Source of the DNA: Corallium rubrum
Lineage: Eukaryota > Cnidaria > Anthozoa > Scleralcyonacea > Coralliidae
NCBI GenBank assembly: GCA_964035015.1
Contig: OZ036004.1
Location: 11,032,076-11,096,075 of the forward strand
Length of the DNA stretch: 64,000 nt
Reading direction: 5' to 3'
Part shown: positions 27,931-39,261 of the stretch, piece by piece
Numbering within the stretch: position 1 is the first letter of the stretch
Layout: each line of letters opens with the position of its first letter
Made by a program: the position numbers and the translations under genes
Notes under the pieces: generated by a model
Database searches by the model: none
What the model saw: only the letters and a program-made list of their open reading frames with translations
What the model was told of the DNA's origin: nothing

Positions 27931-28025
27931 GTTAAAAGCGTACTGTCGTTTTGAACTTGGTATAAACTAAATTTAAGAAGAATTGGTTTAGTTCAGATGC
28001 AAACTGATTTTATACGACTCACCAT

Positions 28026-28466
28026 TAGAGGTGAGCCGATGTTAAAAAAAAGCCGATTGCCAATACCGATTGTTAAGAGCCGATATTTCCCCACCATCGG
28101 CCGATTAATCGGCAAAACCGATGTTTGCTAACCTGATGCTCAGTGCTCCCGTTTTGGCGTTTTATTCATCTCAAGTTTCGCAATGAGAGGAATTCATCAA
28201 GCCAATTCTCGTATTTTGAGCGCAAACCGATGTCGAGAGCGCGATTATTGACGCCGTACCACAGACGCTCGTTCCCCGATTTTGACGGGAGGGTTGCGGC
28301 TGTACACAGGCTATGATAATTGAGGACGAGAGAACAGAAATACGAGGACGAGAGTCACGAGACAGTCGATCCGATTGTGAAAGACAATCGGCCGATAGCC
28401 GATTGTGAGAAAAACTAGCCGTTAATCGGCTCTGCCGATGTTTTGCCGATGATCGGCTCACCTCTA
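28026..28466. mobile_element. hAT-like MITE, 441 bp, 8-bp target duplication
   Basis: The ends TAGAGGTGAGCCG and CGGCTCACCTCTA have identical CTCACCAT at 28018-28025 and 28467-28474. Subterminal copies of gccgattgc/atcggcc repeat inside. No coding sequence. Confidence 0.92.
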
Positions 28467-28733
28467 CTCACCATTGATTTAAGGGCTAGCCTGCTTTGTC
28501 CTCCACCAAGGGAATAAGTGCCTTTTAATAAGTATAGAATTACGTAATTTTCACCCTATATGATGTCAATTTCTTTTCAATTTTTCTTTTTAATCCTTTT
28601 CAAAAATGGCCGCCAACTTATGTGAATATAAATTAGCCCTTATGACCTCGTTTTAAAGTAAAAATTCTTTTGAATTTCACACATGAAAACGAGTTCATAA
28701 GGGCTAATTTATATGTATATAAAAGAATTTCAA

Positions 28734-28895
28734 TAGCGAAGCGCGGTAATGACGTCAAATTCATGTTTGTCTGAGTTTATAATTTATTCTTGCATTTCCA
28801 ACAAAAGAAAATGGCTCATTAAAAATCCCTCGAGATTCAATTTTGGTTTGTTTGTCTGAGTTTTGGTCTATAATTAGGATTATCGCGCTTCGCTA
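28734..28895. mobile_element. Foldback element with tagcgaagcgcg ends
   Basis: Inverted 12-bp ends TAGCGAAGCGCG / CGCGCTTCGCTA, inserted in the TA-flanked MITE. Confidence 0.7.
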
Positions 28896-29127
28896 TACAT
28901 GGATCGCGAATGTCGACTGCGCATCAGAATGACGCGTTCTGAGTCGGGATAAAACTTAATTAACTTTATAATATCAGGCTAAAGCTGCAGTTTTCATCTG
29001 CATTTTCATTTACATTTCTGAACTCATTGTACTGAATTCCTCTGCCTAATGTTATAAATTGAAATAAGTTTTATCCCGACTCAGAACGCGTCATTCTGAT
29101 GCGCATTCGACATTCGCGATCCATGTA
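28896..29127. mobile_element. Foldback element with about 65-bp TIRs
   Basis: The arm tacatggatcgcgaatgtcg runs through tcagaatgacgcgttctgag and tcgggataaaact, and is repeated inverted, ending at atccatgta. It directly abuts 28734-28895. Confidence 0.85.
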
Positions 29128-29189
29128 TTCGGCGGTCATTTTTGAATAAGGTCTATTAATAAGAGCTAAACAAAACAAGTAGAGCAACA

Positions 29190-29290
29190 GACCGATGTTG
29201 TGAAGGCGCGAGTTCAAACTTTCCTCGCGTCGGTCAAATGTATTGGTTGACTTGGGGCAGTGTAACAGTCATGAGTTTTTTCTTATTAGT
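29190..29290 (+). mobile_element. Decayed tRNA-derived SINE
   Basis: The B-box-like gcgagttcaaactt is followed by ggtcaa..ttgacttggggcagtgtaac. Related fragments occur at 35575-35655 (gagttcaaattgagct, ttgacttgagtagtgtaag) and near 35970-36040. Confidence 0.5.
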
Positions 29291-29339
29291 ATGTAATATA
29301 CTAAAATGAATTAACTTTGTTAGGTCCATCGAACTGAAA

Positions 29340-29495
29340 GCCAGCTAAGGGTGCGGTCATTGCCGGAAATATCAGACCAAGGTCTTGACCGTCCGGACCG
29401 AACCCGCAGGCGAGGTTTGTACTACATAAACGACCGAGGTCTGCATGATATTTTCTTGTAATGACCAATCGAGGTTAATAAGAGATTTATTATAT
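29340..29495. repeat. Dispersed inverted repeat with nnatatcagacc / cgaggtc arms
   Basis: The arms gtgcggtcattgccggaaat and gatattttcttgtaatgacc with inner ccgaggt words form an imperfect hairpin. Relatives lie at 34800-34980 and about 35425-35545. Confidence 0.55.
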
Positions 29496-29799
29496 ATGGC
29501 TTTTTTATATACGATACCCCCTTACATATGTATAGGGTGACGTAGAATTTGTCATGTTATTGTTCATGCTGCTTTCAGAATAATAAAACTTACTTTCAGC
29601 AGTTGTTCATCGTCCGACTCGCACATGATTTATTGCTTAGTTTACTTTGTAAACAAAATGACTGACGAAACTCGTAATTTGGACCGGTCCATTGCCTGAA
29701 AATAACAGACCGGCACGTGACGCGCCACAGCCAATCAGAGCACGCGATTTCATCGGAATCAACTTGTGCTATACAATTTTAGGTCAGTTCCAGACGCAG

Positions 29800-31660
29800 C
29801 GTTTGAAGTTAACGCTAACGCTACCCAACTCCGCCTATATTCTATAAGTACCCGCTAAAATTGTTTACTAGCTAAATGTGCCTCAGACTGAATACTATGC
29901 AAGTCTGTACTTCGTGCACAGTACTTTGTGAAGACTATTACGATTTTCCCATCTCGCTATCGCCACATTTAAAACAAGTAAGTCAAAGTGTAGTCATTTA
30001 TGAAACCAGTCTGCATGCGGCGTGTAACTGATTTCTAGCAGAAAATTTAGCGTAGTAGTGTAGAACTTAAGCTGGTACAGCGAACTGCCACCTGTTGCTA
30101 TGGACGACAGTGAGTAATATTACTGTAACTAATAGAAGTTGTGGTGAACTGATGTTTAAATGCGTCTGTGGTTTCGTGGCAAAGCTGTGCACTTGCTTTA
30201 ACAAATACTACACACATCAAACTATATACATAATTTACTATGGAGTAAGGGTTAAACGTTTCTTAATTATGTAATTTACAGCGGGAAAACGTTCAGGCGT
30301 TTGTTGTGAATGTCATAGTCCAAACCGAAATTCAGTTTATTTAGCCTAGAATATATATATGGTCGTTGAATTTAATTCATATCAATTCGCACGTCTTCGT
30401 TTTCTCAGTTTAGTTTCAGTAGCTGGTTTTCTTTTACTTGATAATCGGTTTTGAGAAAGTTTACATTGCATGCAGGCTATATTTTCTACTAGAATTACTA
30501 TCATACGTTTATATAAGTTCTTGAGTTATTGCCGTATAACGGATTACTATAAATTATATAGTTACTTGAGTCCGTTAGAATGTATACAGACTTTTTGAGT
30601 CTTTTCAGAACTTACGATTAATCGTTGCCAAAAGCTCTTGACTGGTAGAACTTGTCCTCATTATGCATTACTTTATCGTCAGTTCTTGGTAGATTATTTA
30701 AGATTATATATGCATTTGCTGTGTTAGAAGCTACTACTGTATATACAGTTTTTTCCCGAACCAAGTCAGTCAGAATTTATTGCAAACAGTAGTTATTGTT
30801 AGAACCGGAGTATTTCTTATTACTGGTCTTTATATCCTATATGTTTTATTGGAAACATATTATTAGTTTTATAGATAGTCCCATGTAGTCACTGCATGTT
30901 TTCACAGGTTTTAAAAGCTAATGTTTTACTTTTTTCTACATTTATTTATTTATTTATTTATTTTGCTTCGTCATTATTAACTATACTGTACGTAAATATA
31001 GCAATTACGCCACAATAACTGTTGACCCGTGTAGAACTAGAAGAAACAAAAATAGGATTCATTTCAGACAAAAAGAAGTCTCATTAAAGCAAAACAAAAA
31101 TATTGTAACAAAGTCAATAACGCCAAGTTAGGGCATACACGTGTGGCTATACTTACCGAATTACATTTTCGTGGGAAGTTTGAAATCAAAACGCTCTGTC
31201 TCAATGTGATAAGTATTGATATATAGTTAATAGTTATACAGAATTCTACATTGGTGCGCAAAGCTACGGAATTCTTCGGGTGTTCTGATCAGCCATGCGT
31301 GGCCTAGCTATGAGTCGTATAAATCAACTTGAACACAAAAATGGATTCACCTTATCTGTTTCCACATGGCGTCAGAATTTTGATGGTCGGGTGACAAAAC
31401 GCCACCAGAACGACCATGCCTACTCCCTGGAGTGCCCACCATTGTTTTCTAAAGAAATACCTCGAAAACATTTCTTGTACTGTACTTGTCTTTGGATGTC
31501 GTAATTGGTTGGTCTGAACTTGGTGTTATTGAAATAGAATCTAAAATGAGTGAATGCTTACTGTATATCTTATATAAAGACGAGGTGTTTTCATACATTA
31601 TAGTCAAAGAAGTAAGTGTTTTGCTATTGTTTATTCTTTATTTTATATTACCTTTGTCTG
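29800..31660. other. No recognised gene
   Basis: AT-rich unique-looking DNA. The open frames at 31064-31261 and 31295-31713 have no family signature or codon-consistent structure that I can support. Confidence 0.5.
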
Positions 31661-31669
31661 ATAGTCTAA

Positions 31670-31957
31670 GGGGCTGTTCACATGAATCTGGATTGCGTTT
31701 CAATCCGGATTGAAAAGCGAAGTCAATCCGTGTTTACTTGGGAATTGGGTTTCTGGATTGAAATCGCCAGAAATCTGAAATCCGTAAATATTAGTAAATG
31801 CATTGTTTGTTCTAGTCCTCTCTGTCACGTTTTTCATTCCGGAATGAAACTCGCACCGCGTTTACATGATTCCGGAACGAAATTTCAATCTGGAATGAGA
31901 TTTCAATCCGGAATGAGTAACGGATTGAACTCAATCCGGATTCATGTAAACGGTCCC
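31670..31957. mobile_element. PIF/Harbinger-type MITE, 288 bp
   Basis: TAA flanks both sides (31667-31669 and 31958-31960). The ends GGGGCTGTTCACATGAATC and GATTCATGTAAACGGTCCC are inverted. Internal subterminal copies of tcaatccgga occur in both orientations. Confidence 0.87.
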
Positions 31958-31994
31958 TAATAAGAGCCAATATCTCCCAATGTTGTTTCTCCTT

Positions 31995-32385
31995 GTTGTG
32001 TTTACACGAGGCTGGTCCGAACTCAGGTCTCGACTCATTATATTTCGGGTCGGTTGTAGTGTTTTTACTCTAGATATTCGTTTTTGAGTCCGGCCTGAGA
32101 TTCAGTTCACGCCGGCATAATCTCAGGTCGCCTGCTAGACCGAACTGAAGCACTTTCACCTCTCAAACTCAATACCTTGTTTTAAATATGAGATTGGCGT
32201 CAAATCCACAAAATAATGGTTCCCCGGCGGTCATGAGCTGTAAGGCAATTGACACAAATCTTGAAGTAACAGCGAAACAAAGCCTATATAGTTTCAAGGC
32301 CGACCTCATGTAAACAAAAAATGAAATGCAAAATTCCGGCCGGTCTGAGTCCAGGCCGGTCTCATGTAAACACCCCCAAAGACAG
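31995..32385. mobile_element. Inverted-repeat MITE with gtgtttacatgagaccggcc-type ends
   Basis: The left end tgtgtttacacgaggctggt and right end accggcctcatgtaaacac-like sequence are diverged inverted repeats, with further ggcctgaga/ctcaggtc words inside. An older relative of the element just upstream. Confidence 0.65.
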
Positions 32386-32479
32386 ACATTAATCCATCGG
32401 TCGGATTTCCGTCTTAGACGTCTTACACCAATTTCCGCGTCTTCTCATATGAATTCGTCTAATAATAAAACTTGACTTA

Positions 32480-33027
32480 CCGTAAATGTTCGATTTAGCG
32501 CCGCGGCGCTTATTAAAATTTGCAATCTTTTGGTGCAGCGCTTAATCGAGAGTGGCGCTTATTAAAAAAAGTTAACAAAATGCTGATAACACAACTTTAA
32601 TTATCCATAGAAAAACCCAATAAATTTAACCCAATAATTTTCATAATACCCAATAGCACAATAAATTCAAAAAAGAACGTCAACGTCCTGGTCATCGCCT
32701 TCTTTGTCGTCGTCTATCCATAGATGTGGATCAGAGGCATCTTCGACATCTGAATCAGAGACTTCAAAGGGATTTGTGTCCGGCTCTTTTAGGATGGACA
32801 GCTGCGATCGAAGTACCTCGCGACCTTGACCGGCGAAAACTCCAGTGATGTATTAAAGATATGTTGATATGTTAGCGTATCGGTTTGTGTTTTTTTGCTG
32901 ATTCATCTTTTTCGAAGGTGCGGCGCTTAATCGAGAGCGGCGCTTATTAAATTATCCTGCTTCTGGATGCGGCGCTTAATCGGGAGCGGCGCTTAATCGA
33001 GAGCGGCGCTAAATCGAACGTTTATGG
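32480..33027 (-). mobile_element. pogo/Tigger-like deletion derivative, TA target
   Basis: The ends CCGTAAATGTTCGATTTAGC and the inverted gctaaatcgaacgtttatgg are bordered by TA (32478-32479, 33028-33029). Subterminal gcgcttaatcgagagcggcg repeats occur at both ends. It retains the 3' end of a transposase gene. Confidence 0.85.
32667..32845 (-). pseudogene. Acidic C-terminal tail of a pogo/Tigger-like transposase
   Basis: The minus strand reads GVFAGQGREVLRSQLSILKE, then PDTNPFEVSDSDVEDASD and a very acidic end IDDDKEGDDQDVDVLF before the stop at 32667-32669. An acidic tail is typical of pogo-type transposases. The catalytic part is deleted. Confidence 0.6.
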
Positions 33028-33231
33028 TACTTTGACCTAGTGTTAGCATTCCAGACGTATATATGGAACGGAATTCACTGATTCTGGTGTCACCGTCTCA
33101 GTTATCCCTGGGTCTGAGTCCTCATTCTCATAATTTCTGTTCTAATTAACTCTATTTATTGAGGGCAACATGCATATGACAGTATACAGTATTTAGACAT
33201 TGATAATAACCCAATAGCCCTCGGAATTAGA

Positions 33232-33330
33232 AAACTGGAGAACCAGGTGAAAACCCCTCGAGGTACAAGAGAGAACCTACAACTCTACTCACACGAAGCT
33301 AATGTGGTCACCCATCCAAGTTATTTTTTG
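33232..33330 (-). mobile_element. 5S-type SINE fragment
   Basis: gaaaactggagaaccaggtg followed by acccctcgaggtacaagaga and gtggtcacccatccaagtta matches the body and part of the 5S-like core of the copies at 3.4 and 45.6 kb. Confidence 0.75.
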
Positions 33331-33399
33331 CGTTAGCCTAAATTTGACTTTGTTAATTAGGTTTTTAACTTCGGTATTACGTGCTTTAACATCATGTTG

Positions 33400-33478
33400 C
33401 ATTTTCGCAACTGGTCCCGGATAGTCTTAAAACGTATATATATATATACTCGAGATTTTTCTTCACCGAAAACCTTTA
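33400..33478. repeat. Fragment of the gcaactggtcccgg foldback family
   Basis: tgcattttcgcaactggtcc, a tcttaaaacgtatata run and ttcttcaccgaaaacc match the right arm of 45000-45330. A (TA)n run lies inside. Confidence 0.7.
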
Positions 33479-33479
33479 C

Positions 33480-34790
33480 ATGTCTTAGGACATGTATAGT
33501 TTAAACGAGCTAGACTACTAGCTCGTTTTAGGCTCGTTTTAGGCTACCTTTCACTAAGTGAAATCAAATGCCAAATATTACTTATGCTATAAATATCGTT
33601 CATTGACGCAAGTTTAGTATTTTTAGAGGTTTATATTGATCAGCGTTGAACCATGAATACATCATCGGTTATTAAAATAGCTATATGTAATAACTTTTGA
33701 TTATATATTGGTTATTTTGATTATTACTTGGTATATAGTCGATTGACGTCTATAGTTATATAAATGTTTTCTGTATCGCTAGCGGTTAGTTCTCGTTAAC
33801 GTTTTAAGAAAACGTTTTGGTTAAGTTAAAGCTGTTTTAGTGGATATCATAACTTAATTGGTGAGTACTGTCTTTATATATATATGGCATAAACTAGAAC
33901 ATTAGTGACTTCGATTTTAATTTTAAGCTTAGTTTCTTTTCGTGTGCTTCAAATTGACAGATTTTATTTGCCCGTGCGTGTTTATGAGAAAACATCATCA
34001 AACATGACATATCGTTTTCTAGCTATAGTGACATCTCATGTCTTGTACGCTAGCCGTATACTACTTTCCACTTAGAGTTTGTGAAGCTTTGTTAGTTCTT
34101 CTGTCGTTAGATATTAATACTCTGAAGATTCTGAGCTCTATAGACGGGACTAGAAGCCGCAACTTTCCGAATGCTATCCAGATGCTCAATAATATAACAT
34201 TGCATGCAGACTAAGCCACTAGAGTGTAGAACTCACTAGAACTCAGATGGAATGAGACTCCAATGTTCCCAAGTAGAAATACTGTAAAATGCCTCGGTCT
34301 GCCATCTGAGTTTTAGTGCCAGTATTAATATTAGTAGTGGCTTGCATTGAATAGGCAATAGTGGACAATGGCCAGTTAGAGCATCTGGCTAGCATTTGGA
34401 AGGTTGCGGTTTAGTGTCTCGTCGACAGCTCATAGTTTTCTCAGTATTCAACATCTAACGACAGCTTGTGACTGCAAGAACTAACAAAACTTAACTCAAG
34501 TCTTATTGAAAAGCTAACATGCATGTCAAGGTCAAGGCGAAGGGAGAATTACTCTTAAATTAAAAAAATGTACGAATTCGTGGTTGCACCGTCAAGCAAC
34601 GTAGAGCGAAATAGCGGTTGTTATGGTTTTCAAGGACAATCTATTAGAATGCACAACGTTAATTTCTATATAATCAGTATTTAAAAATTATTCTCAGTGA
34701 AAGCAAACACTGCACATCTTTATGGCTAAGCGTTTATATTGTTGTTGTCGCGAGAGCATCATGTGCACTAAATTGGATAAGACAAACTTA
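33480..34790. other. No recognised gene
   Basis: AT-rich sequence with no supported ORF, repeat boundary or RNA motif. Confidence 0.5.
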
Positions 34791-34799
34791 TGAATCGGC

Positions 34800-34980
34800 T
34801 AGAATATTAACTACTTATTGACCGAGCGTGAGGTCTGTACTAGTGAAATATCGGACCGATGTTTTTTTAGTACGGACCGAGACGAGCGCAGCGAGTTGAC
34901 GTCTGTGCAAAAAACAGAGGTCCGATATTTCACTAGTACAAACCGAACAAGCGAGGTCAATAAGTAGTTTATTATATGGC
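34800..34980. mobile_element. Foldback with gaaatatcggacc arms
   Basis: The arms ctacttattgaccgagcgtg and actagtgaaatatcggacc are repeated inverted on the right (ggtccgatatttcactagta, ggtcaataagtagttta). Confidence 0.8.
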
Positions 34981-35756
34981 CATAAATGTTGTGAACGTTC
35001 TGTGAAAATTCGATCTATCTTTCTTGCGAACTAAATGAAAATGGCAGACATTTTCCCATTTTTAAAGTACTTTCCGTTGAGTTAGAATCCTGAACTTTCT
35101 ACCCCAAATAGTATTTTTCAATTGCTTTTGTTTGACATATTGCTCAAGATCGTATGTTAAGTAGTTGAATAAAAAATCATCCGAAATTCTAATACTTGTG
35201 AGAAGTAAATGTTATATTATTACGAACAATGTTACGAACGTTTTGGACATTTTAAAAACGTTCACAAAACGTGGAAACTCGAACTATACATCAAATGAAA
35301 GCTTATAAAATTTCTAACAACATACCTGCACGATATATTTCAACAATGAGTAGTTCTAAAATTATAATCCATCTTGTTGCCGATATACTGACATGACTGC
35401 CATTTTGTTTATAAAATTAACTTACGGTCCCGAACGGCAGCTTCCGCTCTGAGCGGGCGGATACGGGAAATATCCGACCGCTTATGAACCAATCAAATTA
35501 CAGGATTTCCGTATTCGGACCTCTCAGCGCTGCTGCCATATAATAAACAACAGGTATAGAGCGATGAACAGTATCCCAAAGGTGCCGAGTTCAAATTGAG
35601 CTCGAGTCAACATCTTTCGGTTGACTTGAGTAGTGTAAGAAAAGCATACAATTTGCTCTTTATGTCTCTCTGGAAATGATTCTGAAATTAATTGAAACAC
35701 TGCACGTCTTCATGCTGCCAAGTTTTCGGAAGAATATCTCGTGGGGTTAAATTGGA

Positions 35757-35880
35757 GAAAAAAGTAGAGTGTTGCGTAGACAGTGTTTTAGGATAGAGCA
35801 AAGTGAAAAATGGCAAACTGCAGAGATTAGTTTCAATAACGACATACTGACGTTTCGAGCAGAGCCCTTCATCACTTTAC
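35757..35880 (-). repeat. Penelope-like module with degenerate hammerhead motif
   Basis: Holds gttgcgtagacagtgtttta, ggatagagcaaagtgaaaaa and then, on the minus strand (35846-35876), gtgatga-a-ggg-c-tct-gctc-gaaac-gtc. Stem II and GAAAC are intact, but core C3 is changed to G. The same modules recur at 42915-42970, 53922 and 59700-59845. Confidence 0.55.
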
Positions 35881-36139
35881 TCTTATTTTACTCGGAGTAT
35901 AATTAAACCGGCTTGCCTCCAATCTTTTTGGGGCTCAACAGAAGACGGCGGACTGAAATCTCTAAGCCTGAGGTGCGGCTTCAAATTCTGCTAGGGCCAA
36001 CTTTTTTTCCTGCCGACTTTAGCAGTGTTAGAAAACCATAAAATTTTCTTTTAATGTTAAACGCTTAATACCAAACTAGTATACATCTTAATTATTTAAT
36101 TCTCCTACTCACCGCTTTATTCTATATTTAGCAATAGGC

Positions 36140-36415
36140 GAGCCTGTTTCCACGCCTTCGAATTTTTTTAAATGACTTTGTTTACAAGAACAATCAGTTT
36201 GATTGGAATCATTAGTACAATACGATTGACTGCAAATAGTGCAATACGTTTTTGAATTAAAGAGGCGTAAGAGAGTGCATGTAATAAAACGGGCAAAAGG
36301 AAAGCTTTTTCCACGCCTCTGAATTTGTTTTTTTGAAACGACTTTGTTTACAAGAACAATCAGTTTGATTGGAATCATTAGTACAGTACTGACTGCAAAT
36401 AGAGTAGCGATTCCG
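36140..36415. repeat. Direct duplication, about 95-bp unit
   Basis: The unit gactttgtttacaagaacaa-tcagtttgattggaatcat occurs at about 36174-36240 and again at 36340-36400 with matching flanks (ccacgccttcgaattt / ccacgcctctgaattt). Confidence 0.85.
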
Positions 36416-36639
36416 TCCCGGTAAACGTCCCGTCGCGCCTTCCATGTAAACAGCCCCTTTGTGGCGTTTGGCTCCATTTCAACTTTTCAACATTCTTGCT
36501 TAAAATAATTTATCTACAGTGTGTATAAAAAAAACTGAACCCTTAGAAAACAACCTATTGTAGTAGTTTGAAAGCCCTAAAAGCGCTGCGTTATAAATTA
36601 ATCAGCACATAAGTTAAACAGGAAGAGAAAAAGCTCTCT

Positions 36640-36965
36640 TTTTGAAAGAACTCTTAAAATAATGGGGAATATGTTAATTATAACATATTCGAAAATCGTG
36701 AATATTTTTAAGATTATTGATCAAAATCACTTGTAACTTGTCTTTCATGTTTAGTTGCATGAACTGTAGCAATACGCAAAGTTTCAAGTGATTTTGTTCA
36801 ATAATCTTAAAAATATTCGCGATTTTCGAATATGTTAATTAGAAAAAAACGAACCATAAGTTATCTCATTTGAATATCACATAAGTCTAAATATCTCAAG
36901 AACTAAGTAAAATATGAAAAAGTTGTAAATTGATATTCCCCATTATTTTAAGAGTTCTTTCAAAT
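36640..36965. mobile_element. Foldback element, about 325 bp
   Basis: The outer arms gaaagaactcttaaaataat-ggggaatat are repeated inverted at 36930-36965. Inner arms aacatattcgaaaatcg and tttttaagattattga form a second hairpin level. Confidence 0.87.
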
Positions 36966-37450
36966 AAGACAAACTTAATTTTTGTTTCATATACACTTTA
37001 AATGTAAAGTGTGATAAGTGTAATATATAGGCCTAGCGGTTTAATAAAACAAAACAGCGTGAGCCGCTATACCCTAGGTCGAGTGTTTTGGCGACGAACT
37101 AATATTGGGAGAATATGTAGACATAATTTATTTGAGTTCCAACTAGTTTGGATATCATAATTCCAAGTTTAATAAACGCACTTTTAATTTCTGAATTTTG
37201 TGTTCAAAATGTAGCGCCGTCCATATAGAAAGTCGAAGAAATCAGTTTACGCATTGAAAAAGATCTCGATGTATTTTATTTTTTAAGTATTATATATAGT
37301 TGATGTAGTTTACAGTCGTTCGAATAATTTCTGTCAAATTAAAATAATGGAGCATTAATCATCATTTCGACAAGCATGTGTTCACGGGAGACATTTTTAT
37401 AATATAATGTCGCGTTAGTCGTTGACATGACCTTGTCTGACATATAATTA

Positions 37451-37451
<1 letters not shown>

Positions 37452-37510
<59 letters not shown>
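37452..37510. repeat. (AT)n microsatellite
   Basis: Uninterrupted AT repeat of about 58 bp. Confidence 0.95.
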
Positions 37511-37512
<2 letters not shown>

Positions 37513-37794
37513 CTCGTCATTAGAAGGTAAACTATACATTATACACATATTCGACTCTATAATAGTTTTCCCATTGGAAAACCCCCAACTAACTATAGCG
37601 AAAGAGTTCTTATAATAACCTACATGTGTTTTTCGTTACTTCTTGTATTTAGCAAAAACGAAGAGAACTAAGTACGAAATAGATGCATAATATCGTAAAC
37701 ACCAAAACAGCTCATTCCTTTTTCGACGTCACTTCCCGTAAGTATTTGACTTTGACAGCGAAAACGTCCACGAAGACGAATTTTCGGAACAATA

Positions 37795-37973
37795 GATCTT
37801 ATTCAAAAATGGCCGCCGAATTAGAATTCTTTTATGTGCATATAAATTAGCCCTTATGACCTCGTTTTAAAGTAAAAATTCTTTTGAATTTCACACATGA
37901 AAACGAGTTCATAAGGGCTAATTTATATGTATATAAAAGAATTTTAACTCGGCGGCCATTTTTGAATAAGGTC
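37795..37973. mobile_element. Intact 179-bp TA-flanked MITE
   Basis: The ends (ga)tcttattcaaaaatggccg and cggccatttttgaataaggtc are inverted repeats with TA at 37793-37794 and 37974-37975. Internal arms taaattagcccttatgacct also pair. The intact relative of 28593-29153. Confidence 0.9.
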
Positions 37974-38150
37974 TATACATAACAATTTTGCTCAGGAGAA
38001 CCCCAAGGATTACGAATATGCAGTAAAATATCCACACCTGAGATAGATCTTTAACTAGTAGAAACTTGAAGTATATCTGGCCATAGTGATCTGGCTAATA
38101 TAACTATTGATTGACACTATTATACGTTAGTAAAGTATCTGACTTCAAAG

Positions 38151-38449
38151 CATAGTCAATCGAGATATGGTCTGGAAACTCGGCAAACTTCAAAGCGCCT
38201 ATAATGAGCTGGGATTTTATGTTGAACCGTACCTTACACCGTGCACATCCTTTGTTTTAGGCTTATTAATATTTAAATAGCACGGTTGAGTGATTGAACT
38301 GAAACGTTGCTATTGGACAATTCGTTCATTATACTAAAATACAATGTGTTCAGTGACCGTGCACCGTGCACAAAAATGCATAAAGGCGAACAAAAAGATA
38401 GACCAAAGACTTTAGCTGAGTTTCCGGACCATCTACTTGAATGACTATG
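38151..38449. mobile_element. P-like MITE, 299 bp, 7-bp target duplication
   Basis: The ends CATAGTCAATCGAGATATGG and the inverted copy ending GACTATG lie between identical 7-mers TTCAAAG (38144-38150, 38450-38456). An internal gcaccgtgcac palindrome. A 298-bp sibling in opposite orientation is at 61970-62267, also with a 7-bp duplication. CA termini with 7-8 bp duplications recall the P superfamily; that assignment is inference. Confidence 0.88.
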
Positions 38450-38913
38450 TTCAAAGTGATTTAGTCGTTATTATACATGTATAATGACATAACAAGCACC
38501 TTAGGTAGAACGCGAACTAGAGAGGGAGAACTGATAAAGTCGACATTTATACTTTTGTGGGATTATTAACATACCAACGTTGAATCTTAAAAATAACAGA
38601 CTTCTTGGTATTTTCTTTATTTATCGACTTTCCCTTGGTCAATTAAATTCTTCAAGAAACATTTTAGTGCAAAATAAATATCGGGTTGTAATTCCGACTG
38701 TTTTGCTCTGCCAAGTCGGGCTCTTTTTTTAGAGAGCGTATATATTGAAAGTGTTCTTTCCTTAATAAAGCTGACTAAACATATATGTTATCATATATTG
38801 TTATATTAGAAATAAATACTAAGTCTAAGAATAAATCCACAGTAATTTACAAACTATTTTGAAACGCTGCGTGATGTCGAGGTTCGGACTTCTGACTTTA
38901 ATTAATGAAGAAG

Positions 38914-38916
<3 letters not shown>

Positions 38917-38989
<73 letters not shown>
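38917..38989. repeat. (AT)n microsatellite
   Basis: Uninterrupted AT repeat of about 72 bp. Confidence 0.95.
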
Positions 38990-38992
<3 letters not shown>

Positions 38993-39261
38993 GGTTTTTT
39001 TGCGTAGGCAGTGTAGAAACCCTAAAACCCATTTTGAAAATTTTGGTTTATCCCCCGAAATTCTCGAAGCTTCTTTGTCAGAGCATAACCAATTGACCGT
39101 ACCGATCGACAATCCTTAAATTGCAGGAAACAGTAAATATTGTTTAATTTCCTACAGATGATTATTGGAAGATAGGATAACTTGAAAACAATCAACTTTA
39201 TGTTGTTTGAAGCTTTCAGCATGGCGAAAATGTATTTTATATGAAATATTTGTTAATTTTT

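Larger units (their letters stand above)
28593..29153. mobile_element. TA-flanked MITE split by two further foldbacks
   Basis: The left end (ttttcaaaaatggccgcc) and right end (ggcggtcatttttgaataag) correspond to the intact 179-bp copy at 37795-37973. TA borders both ends (28591-28592, 29154-29155). Two foreign foldbacks (28734-28895, 28896-29127) separate the halves. Confidence 0.82.
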
